In this document: positions 55,521 to 64,000 of the stretch, in pieces | Numbering within the stretch: the stretch's first letter is position 1 | How the letters are laid out: every line of letters begins with the position of its first letter | Origin: Hypomesus transpacificus | Taxonomy: Eukaryota > Chordata > Actinopteri > Osmeriformes > Osmeridae | DNA length: 64,000 nucleotides | NCBI RefSeq assembly: GCF_021917145.1 | Contig: NC_061082.1 | Location: 6,856,237 to 6,920,236, forward strand | Direction of reading: 5' to 3' | The notes under the pieces: generated by a model | What the model was told of the DNA's origin: nothing | The model's input: only the letters and a program-made list of their open reading frames with translations | The model's database searches: none | Translations under genes and position numbers: made by a program

Positions 55521-58500
55521 TCAGGTGGTCTTCTCCCGCTGGATGTGGACATAGCAAGCCTTGACAGACACGTAGACACACAAGACAAGAGAACCACAGT
55601 TATTTTCTAAACCACGTACTCACATTGATCATCGGATACAAGAGCTCTAATCCAGCTAGCTGGCAGGTCTCTTTCACTGTATTCTGTGGCTTTATTGTAT
55701 CCAGTATACGTAGATATTAGGGGTGGGAATCTTTTGTTACCTCACGATTCGAAAAAAGAAATGATATTCGATTTTTTTGTTGTTGTTTTTTTTTACATTT
55801 GTGAATCGATGTGAATCGCTAGAAGACTGAATCGCGATTCAAATGTGAATCGATGTTTCCCCCCACCCCTAGTACATGTGTAGTATGTGTGCGTGTAGTG
55901 TACCTGGAGCGTGGTGAACATGAGGCCCAGCTCTCCGTGCTGTAAACACGGCTCCATCAGGTCCTCAATCAGGCTCACCTCGGCCCCCAGGTTTCGGATC
56001 CTGCCCAGAGGGGAACAACATGAGCATCACCAGACCCACGTCCTCACAGCCGCGCCACATGCACCTCGGACAGTTCCCTCTGGATGATGATGACGACGAC
56101 GACAATGTCATACCTGGCTCTGAGCACCACGTACAGGGAGAGGGGGAGGAGGTCGTCCATGGACAACAGGAAGTTCCCATCCAAGAGGGCTTGTACTTCC
56201 AGTTTCAGCTCCTTGAAGGTTAGGTGGATCACCAGCAGCTTGTCTGATGGAGTGAATGTGGTACTACGGGGAGAGAAGAGAGGAATGTAACATAATAGGT
56301 TCTGATGGTTGACGTAGGAGCAACACTGGACTGGAGTGTGTTTACCTGAGCTGCTGAAGGGTCTCCACAGCAGAGGCGAAGCAAGCGTCTCTAGAGCTGG
56401 AGAGGACCTGGGAGTGGACAGGAAAATGGTTTGAAAAACAGGCATGAGTAAACATTACTTCCCAGAAATGTAATACTGTGGCGTACATCTACTCTGTATC
56501 TTACCGACAACAAAACTTCCCTGACACGACCCTGTGCTTTTTCTCCTTCGTTCGCTTGTTTACAGTGAGTCACTGGCCAATGAGATCAGGACATTAACTT
56601 ATATTAGAGGACTATGATAGTGCGGTGTGTAACATGGAACGAGGCCTCAGCCCAGCGAAGCAGCTCCCAGCTGTCCTGCAGTTGCTAAAGAGGATCTGAC
56701 ATCCGGACCAGCAGGAGGAGGACAAGAAGGAGTGAGAGGAGGAGAAGGATGGAGGAGGAAAAGATGTGTTGGTGTGTGTTGAGGCGGGGTGGTGAGCACT
56801 TGGACAGCAGAGTGTCCAGCAGAGTGTCCAGCAGCAGAGACAGAAGGCAGAGGGAGCTGTGTGACTGGAGGGGCGGATGAGGAGCGGAGCGGAGAGGAGG
56901 CTGGACTAGTCGGGTGGGGCTCACCTGTTTCTGCTCCCCCAGCACAGAGACAGACACCGGCCAGAACCTCCTACAACACCATACACAATAGTCACCATGA
57001 GGGGGGGGGGGGGGCTCATCAAACACAGTGTGATACAACCAGGTGTGTGTGTGTGTGTGTTGTGACTCACTCTTGCACCCCAAGGAAGGCGAGCAGGGCC
57101 TGGTCAGACTGCTTGTTGAGGCGGATGACACAGTCCCAGTAGTCGGCCTCCTGCCTCTCCTGGTGGAGGCAGTACAGGGTGAAGAGGGGAGGGTAGAGGC
57201 GGGGCAGGAGCACGGGCAGCAGCAGGCTGGAGCTGCTCACCACACAGCTAGAGGAGGGGGAGGGGAGTTCCCAGAGAGACAGGAATGGGGGGGGAGGACA
57301 AGAGAGGTGTGGAATCGTATTATATACACTAGACTTCTAGTAAGGTATATCTGCCTCAGTCATCATCCCAATCTCACACATTCATTCCCTCCTTCCCACC
57401 CTGCACTTGATCTGGTGGGAGTGAATGAAGGAAGAACTCTTAACTCTTAGACTAGCGTTGGAAGGCTCTGTAGGGCAGACTCACCCCTGCTGGCCAGCCT
57501 CGGTCAGGGGAACCGGAGATCCCAGCCACCCTGGCTGGCTGGAGGCTGGGGAGGAGGAACACTCTGGGATGAAGGTCCCCTCCCCTGGGAGGTCTGGGAA
57601 CAGGAACCTGGAGACGCCAGGAGAGACAGGTTACCCCTGGGAGCAGTGAAGGATATCCCTCTGCATACCCTCTGAGAGCAGAGCAGAGCACAGCAGAAGA
57701 AAGCAGAGCAGAGTCCTCTGGCCGTGTACCTGACGAGCTGGAAGATGCGTGTGAGGTAGGACCTGATCTCCTCCACGGCCTGGCACAGCAGCCGCCGGTT
57801 GGAGCCCACCCCCACGTAGGTCATCCTGTACACAGTCACCAGGGTCTCCAGCAGGCAGCCCAGAGGGTGCAGAGGGGTCTCACACGCCTGGGGAGGGGCC
57901 CGGGGGGAAGACAGGCGTCAATCACTGGGCTACAAAGCTGGTGTGGTAGCTTGGAAGGGCGGTGTGTGTGAGAGGGTGGGGCCGGACCTTGGAGAGGTAG
58001 CGTCTGATGCTGTTGTAGTAGGCGGTGGTGACAGGGCCGACGTGCTGAGGGATGACCTCCAGCTGCTCCAGGGTCATCCTCTGACTACGACTCAACGACA
58101 ATTGTCTACACACACACACACACACACACGACTGTTACGTGCATCTGTGTGGAAAAGTCTGAATCCGTTTTTGTGTGTGTGTGTGTGTTCTTTACCCGTT
58201 TCTGTGACCTGTGGTGAGAGTGACAGCTATTTTCTCCCAGGCCCTCTTCCTGTCACCTTGGCCCGGTGAGTCACAGTCCAGCCTTCTCCAACACTCGTCA
58301 AACACTGACTTCCACTTCTGATCAGCAGGCACTGCCAAGCGACCCAATTTACTAAACACACACACACTTACAGATAAGCATACGCATATGGGCAGAAACA
58401 CACAAACAAATAAACATACAAACATGTGCATGAACACAATGCACATGACCCCCTGCCCGCCCTCAAACGAAGCTGTCTGTCCTTACAGCTCACAGGGCCT

Positions 58501-61500
58501 CTCTCTCCTCTCTGTCATGTAGAGGTTGGGCTTGGTGTACCTGCCCTCTATCTTCAGTCCCGTGGCCCACTCTCCACTGAAATGACCCTCAATATGATCT
58601 CCGTTAGGCATGGACAAGGTACCCTGAAAGGACGAGGCGCCCAAAGTGTGTGTGTTTGGAGCGAATGAATGAAAAAGAAAGGGCAAGATAGGAAAAGTGA
58701 GAATATTCCATATATAGTAGTGTGCAATACCATACAGTATTTCAACAATGGTACATTACATCATTCCTCTACAACGTCCCCAGCATCTTCTACTACCTTT
58801 CCATTGAGTATCCAGTCGTCGGAGAACTCTCCCTGGAATGCAGTATCGTCATCGACCACTAGGAGGCCGGTGCCCTGAGGGTGAGTCACACACACAGTCA
58901 CCGCACATGAGGTGGACCCCCAAGGAAAACATCCCCCTTTTGCATTTGCACTCACTGTCATCTTGTTGTTGCCGAAGGTGCCCTCGTAGTACAAGCCAAA
59001 CTGGGTGACCACCACAGCGCTGCCCTGTCGCTGGTTCTCCAGCCACATGCCCATGTACTTCTCACCTCTGAGACAACATATGGGAGTTTAACACCTGACT
59101 CACACATCGCACAGCGTTTGAAATCAGACCAAGAGTGAACCCACTGGCTAGTAAAAAATTGGGTGTGGTTAGGGTTCGGACCCGTCCTGGAGATGTGGGA
59201 CCTACTTGGTGATGTCATCGAAGACACCGTAGCCGGTCCTCTTGTCCTGCAGCCATTGGCCGACGAACACGCTGGAGGAGGAGCGAGCGAGCTTGCCGCT
59301 GCTCAGCATGCCGTGGCCCTGACGCAGCGTGTCGTGGAAGGAGCCCTCGTACACCTCCCCGGAGGCATACCTGGGCAGCCACAGCACACTCCACTGTTAC
59401 ACCTCAAATCAAGGGCGTAGCCATGGAATCATCATTGGGGGGGACGATTATTTTTTTTAATGATCATTTCGGACAGCGTGGGTGGTTGCCTGTCGTAGCG
59501 TAGCACATTTATGTTTTTATATCAATGTATTGGGTGGGACATTTTGACCAGATTTGAATATTGGGGGGGGATGTGTCCCCCCCCAATATGATTATGATTA
59601 TTATGATTATTATGTGTATTATGATTACGGCCTTGCCTCAAATACTCAGTACACGCACACTAGGCATTTACTAGGATTGCGTTTGTTTTGACACACGCAT
59701 GCAGACAGACAGGCAGGCAGACAGGCAGGCAGGCAGACAGACAGACAAAGACAGGCAGGCTGACCTGTAGGTCCCAAAACCATGGATCCTGCCCTCCCTC
59801 CACTGGCCAAGGTAACGATCAGGCTTGTTCTGCAGCTTGTTGGGCATCACACAGTCTCCATAGCTACCAGCCAGGGAGAAACACACCAACGCAACAATGG
59901 ATAATACACTATTAGTGCTAGCCCCAACAGTCCTCCTGTAGATGATTAACAAAACGTATCTAGGAGAATGCAAGGTCCTAACCAAGAGTCAACAGTGGTG
60001 GATATCTTCTGACATTGTACTACTCTAGCTCACCCATCCTCCAATCCCTGTTTAAATGTTCCTGTGTATGTTCTTCCATCCGGCCACTTCATAGTCCCCC
60101 TGAAACACAATTAGATATCGTCAGAAGAAGACCAAAAAAAAGACATATTTTAGGATGGAGCGAGGGACTTCCATGTGTGTGTGTGACTGACCTGCCGTGG
60201 GGCGTGGCAGTGAGCCAGCGCCCGCTGTAGGTGGCGTCCTTCAGACGTCCGTCCCTGGTGAAGGTGTAAGAGGCAGAGCGCGCCACGGCGGGGACGCCAC
60301 CCACCCCCACCCTGTCCCCCATCACGACCTGCTGCTCCACAGCCTGGTTCAGGGCACGCAGCCACTTCGCCTGCAGAGAAGCACACACACGCACGCACAC
60401 ACACACGCACACACACGCACGCGCACACACACACACACGCACACACGCACACACGTACAGGAGAGTTAGGTCACTCAGTCATTTGACTTGCACATCAAGG
60501 TTAAACCTTAAAGAAGGTGTTTGTTCAGACTGGTTGTGGACCTCTACCTTTTCCTGAGGTGAGGTAGCTAGCAGTGTGAAAGTCTCCTCTGGTGTGGTCA
60601 CCTTAATGCCATACCTGGTCGAGCACAAAAACGTCAACATTACATTTACCTTATACATTTGATTAATTTAGCAGACACTTTCCTTCAAAGCTATATACAA
60701 TATAGTGCAAATAGAAAGTACAGCAGAAGATCATAGGTGCAGCAGTATTTCAGTGGACAGAAAAGCTCAAAAGTTAGACACAGAAATTGGTAAAAACAAC
60801 CCACAGTAGAACCTAAGACTAGAGGACTCACAGGCTGCTGGTTTCCTGGGTAACAGGCTCCACCCACAGGATGGCCAGAGGGTACACGTGGTGCGAGGAG
60901 AACTGAGGGGAGGCAGGAGTTAGGATTTCAAAACAACAACAATCTACAGCAAAAACTATGACCGCTAACGTTCTCAAACATCACTATTATTCATCATTTT
61001 GCACTAGTGCAATTTGTGTAGGGGCACATGGCCTTATACAACATAATTCTTTCTGTCACAATAGTCTGGCTGTGTAGCTATAACCTCGTGGTTTGCAACA
61101 GAAGAATAAACGTGGAATTCCACAGTTCCTTCGCAAAGACATGAAATTCGCTCAACTGCCGACAATAAATCTGTGCCTAGGTAGTGTCTGGGCCTCTTGT
61201 TCCCCTTTGTAAAGGACCTGCTAGGCAGTTGGTAGGGCTGGTAAGTGTGAATGAAAGTGAAACCTGCCAATCTTAGTGAAGTAGCAGTCATTTCTTGGCT
61301 TTCCACTAACGTGATTATGGCCTAAAATTGGGAAGTGGCTCAAACCCACACAGCTGCTTTGACAACACATCACTTTTCAAAGGTCCCCGGCACCAATCAG
61401 GTGGGGGGATCTCCTCCAACAACTATTTGGCGGAGGGTGTTCTCAAAACAAGTCATGTCTGTCCATTACAACATGTTTCAAAAAAGTGGCATTTCACAAA

Positions 61501-64000
61501 AGTTTAATCATGAGAAACAGTGCCAGTACCAGAGAGGGTTTAATGGGATTCTGTCACGAGTGACAAGTTTCTACACCAAAGGCGAATCACCGCTTATGGC
61601 AGTTTATTTGTCACGTCGGATCAAAGATATTGGCACAAAGCTTTAAAGACAAGGAGAGCACAGCAGGCACACTCCAAACACAAACACACAGACAGAACGG
61701 GGGGGGGGGGGGGGAGCAGGCCCTCGCCATGGTAACGCAGCAGCCATCAAAGAGCCGGAGCAGGGACACAGAGATACTAACACGGCGTTCTGCTCCACAT
61801 GGGGGCATTCACTCCAATCACTTTCACTATTCGGGGTCTGTCTGCCCGCAAATAAACCAGCAGCCTACATTCTGAAAAGGAAATCAGACTGATTAAGAAC
61901 TTAGCGACTGCCTGTCGAGCAATACTGCACAACAGGGCCTGTGGCAAAACGGACGAACGGCAGCAAACACAGCAGCACCGGACCAGAATTAAATAGGTGG
62001 TGCAGCGAGTTTGCCTTCATATATCGTGTTGGAACTCATCCTGCAGCTCCAGTCGAGTGTTTGCTGAGTAAATACCATGCGTCACTTACGGGAGCTTTGA
62101 GCTACTAAAAGCAGCTCCGTTCTCAAACCCACACCTAGCGTCGACAAACACACCCATACTGACAACAAAGGGCCACAAAGGTGGGAGGCAACAGAGAACT
62201 GGGTAGACGACTACTAAGCTGACAGCTAGGTATGGAACTGAACATGAAGTACTTACAAAGCCCTTAGAGGGGATGGTGCCCTGATAGAACAAGAGACAAA
62301 CAAAACATGCAGCTCAGTCACAACAAAATATTTCAGGAAGAATGACCCTACAATGTTATTTCCAGTCAGATTTTTACATTACATTTAGTCATTTAGCAGA
62401 CGCTCTTATCCAGAGCTAATTACAGTAAGTACAGGGACATTCCCCCGAGGCAAGTAGGGTGAAGTGCCTTGCCCAAGGACACAACGTCATTTTGCACAGC
62501 CGGGAATCGAACTGTCAACCTTCCGATTACTAGCCCAATTCCCTTACCGCTCGGCCACCTGACTCCTTTCTGCTGTGCCTCAACGCTGCATGCAAGCTCG
62601 CCCCTGCCTGCACGCCCCCAGTGACTCCTGTAGGCCTCACCTGTGCGTGGACTAGGGCGTCGTTGAAAAGGATGAACCAGTTGACAGAGAACCTGCCGGC
62701 GTTCTGCAGGGTCAGGGACTTGTTGCTGGTCTCACACAACAGGCGACGTACGGGCAGGCGGAGAGAGTCCTGTCAGGGTGAGGAGGCCCGGGGACAGAAC
62801 GACACAACATCCACCTTTACTCCATGAGCCAGACAAGGCTTTGGTCAGTATGAGGGGGAGGGGGGGAGCCAGTCCTAAGCCTAGGGCCCTTTGAATCACT
62901 TTGAAGTCACCTCGACAACCAGTACGTTATTGTAATGAGCCTCGGTAACGTGGGAGGTGTTGGTAGCGCTGCAGGCCGGGACGTGGACACTCACTGTGCT
63001 CCTTCCTGAGAAGGTCTTCCAGAAGAGGCAGGTGTTCTCCGCCTCCTTCCTCTTCCTCCGCAGGCTGTTGGACAGGTCCTCGTACCCCGAGCAGCCCTCC
63101 TGGAGGCGCTGGTAGGCTGCCGTGTTCTGCTTCCCCACGCAAACACAGCATGAGTCATCGCTGCTCCTCACCACGTAAGAGTGCTACTTCACCAACATAC
63201 CCGTCGTCTCCCATGACTGATCATTTTTTTAATTTAATAATAATTATATACTCCGGGCAATGTGTATGTGCTGAGTGCATAATTTGAAAGCAATTAAAAG
63301 ATGTCATCGTCGAGCAAATTAAAAACAGCTCCCATGCAGTCATCAGAGAAACGAGGCAGGCCTGGGGGGGGGCTGGGGGGGGGGCTGGGGGGAGGGGCTG
63401 GGGGGAGGGGCTGGGAGCACGCACCACGTCGAAGCAGGTGGCCAGCTTAAGCAGCAGCCTGCTGTACTGGTGGAGCTGCTCCAGAGGCATGTAGCACAGA
63501 GACACCAGCAGGTCTCCCAGCGGGGCCTTCTCCGGGCTGTCTGACAGCTGCCTCAGCAGCTCCAGCTTCTTACCGAAACACTCCCTGGGAGCGGGAACAG
63601 GAAGGAGGAGGGGGGGAGCAATGAGAGACGATCCGTCTGAATAGACTGGGTTAAAGTGGAAGAGCACAACGTCTTACACAGAGAGCTTGGCGATGGCCTG
63701 GAAGCCTCCCATCACCTGGAAGTTGCCAACTGAACCACAGTATCTGGAGAGGGAGGGGGCAGGGAGAGGGGGCAGAAGGAGAGGGAGGGGGCAGGGAGAG
63801 GGGGCAGAAGGAGAGGGATGAAAGGAGAGAGTAAGTTCTCCAGTTTTAGACGGAAGCTCACTTTAGACTGGCCATAGAAGAGGCTGAGAGAGAGATCTGC
63901 TGTGCGCTTCTTGGTGGTGCTACTTGTGTCCTTATCAGTAGCAGGTGTGTACTCACTCTTTGTAAGTATTCAGGAAGAGGTCAGAGTGCTGGAGGAGGAG
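55521..64000 (-). CDS. als2: Alsin (Rab5 GEF), C-terminal two-thirds
   Basis: About 25 exons on - run from beyond 64000 to the stop at 55521-55523. In protein order: DH-like region (about 64000-62910: [34 protein letters not shown]), PH-like region (62768-60547: [17 protein letters not shown], a 24-nt microexon GTIPSKGF at about 62279-62256, then ILWVEPV and [13 protein letters not shown]), and MORN repeats (60373-58487: [71 protein letters not shown]). The linker and VPS9 domain follow (58352-55521: [78 protein letters not shown]). Alsin activates Rab5 through VPS9 on endosomes and interacts with Rac1; loss causes juvenile motor-neuron disease in man. The N-terminal RCC1-like part lies outside the window, so completeness cannot be judged. 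Confidence 0.94.
55720..55871. mobile_element. MITE with TAGGGGTGGG inverted ends (als2 intron)
   Basis: It begins TTAGGGGTGGGAATC and ends CCCCCCACCCCTAG, about 150 bp. The interior carries several ATCG(C)GATT-type palindromic words (gtgaatcgatgtgaatcg, aatcgcgattcaaatg). It is non-coding. Elements with these ends and 'cacgattcg' interiors are frequent in fish and other vertebrate genomes. Confidence 0.7.
59407..59595. repeat. Probable transposable-element fragment (als2 intron)
   Basis: The sequence 'aagggcgtagccatggaatc', poly-G/T runs, 'ttgggggggg' and then 'gtgtccccccccaatatgat' form an inverted poly-G/poly-C pair around a 130-bp core. It looks like a mobile-element remnant, but I cannot name the family. 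Confidence 0.4.
60645..60740. repeat. Dispersed repeat fragment (copy 2 of 2 in window)
   Basis: It shares 'attaatttagcagacact', 'atatagtgcaaatagaaagta' and 'cagaagatcat' with 13290-13375. It lies in an als2 intron. Confidence 0.5.
62373..62565 (-). mobile_element. tRNA-derived SINE, copy 3 (als2 intron)
   Basis: Full-length member of the family at 40658-40848. On -: 'gtcaggtggccgagcggtaa' head, 'gttgacagttcgattccc' box B region, and an 'agcgtctgctaaatgact' tail. Confidence 0.85.

Overview
The window is teleost (ray-finned fish) genomic DNA. It has short exons with GT/AG borders, dense CA/GT, GA and poly-G microsatellites, fish-type tRNA-derived SINEs, MITEs and a Tc1 transposon, and its genes are recognisable vertebrate orthologues. 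I cannot assign a species.

Layout. (1) 1-10690, + strand: 3' part of raph1 (lamellipodin), running from inside the RA domain through the PH domain to a 2.2 kb proline-rich last exon. (2) 11483-12912, - strand: spp2 (secreted phosphoprotein 24), with a TTAA-flanked MITE in an intron. (3) 13848-18470, + strand: a 19-exon gene whose C-terminal third resembles mitoguardin (MIGA/FAM73) but whose N-terminal half I do not recognise; three consecutive exons are tandemly duplicated. (4) 18644-37844, - strand: complete abi2 (12 coding exons, about 569 aa). Its introns hold a 1661-bp Tc1 element with an open transposase frame, two copies of a 12-bp-TIR element, and a minisatellite that repeats the abi2 exon's own 5' splice site. 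(5) 39253-42288, - strand: tmem237. (6) about 43910-52950, - strand: mpp4 (L27-PDZ-SH3-GUK), with two large unexplained same-strand open exons in the intron between the L27 and PDZ parts. (7) 53877 to beyond 64000, - strand: 3' two-thirds of als2 (alsin; DH, PH, MORN and VPS9 parts). The N-terminal RCC1-like region lies outside.

Raph1 and abi2 are convergent, as in human 2q33, and act in the same lamellipodial actin pathway (Ena/VASP delivery and the WAVE complex). The tmem237-mpp4-als2 block has the same order and relative strand as human 2q33.1. In human the two blocks are separated, so the fish locus is a compacted or rearranged version. Exon borders are read by eye from reading frame and splice consensus; most are exact to a few bases, and those marked 'about' are less certain.

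The most unusual signals are the splice-donor minisatellite in abi2, the phase-compatible open exons inside mpp4, and the mitoguardin-like gene with its exon-triplet duplication.
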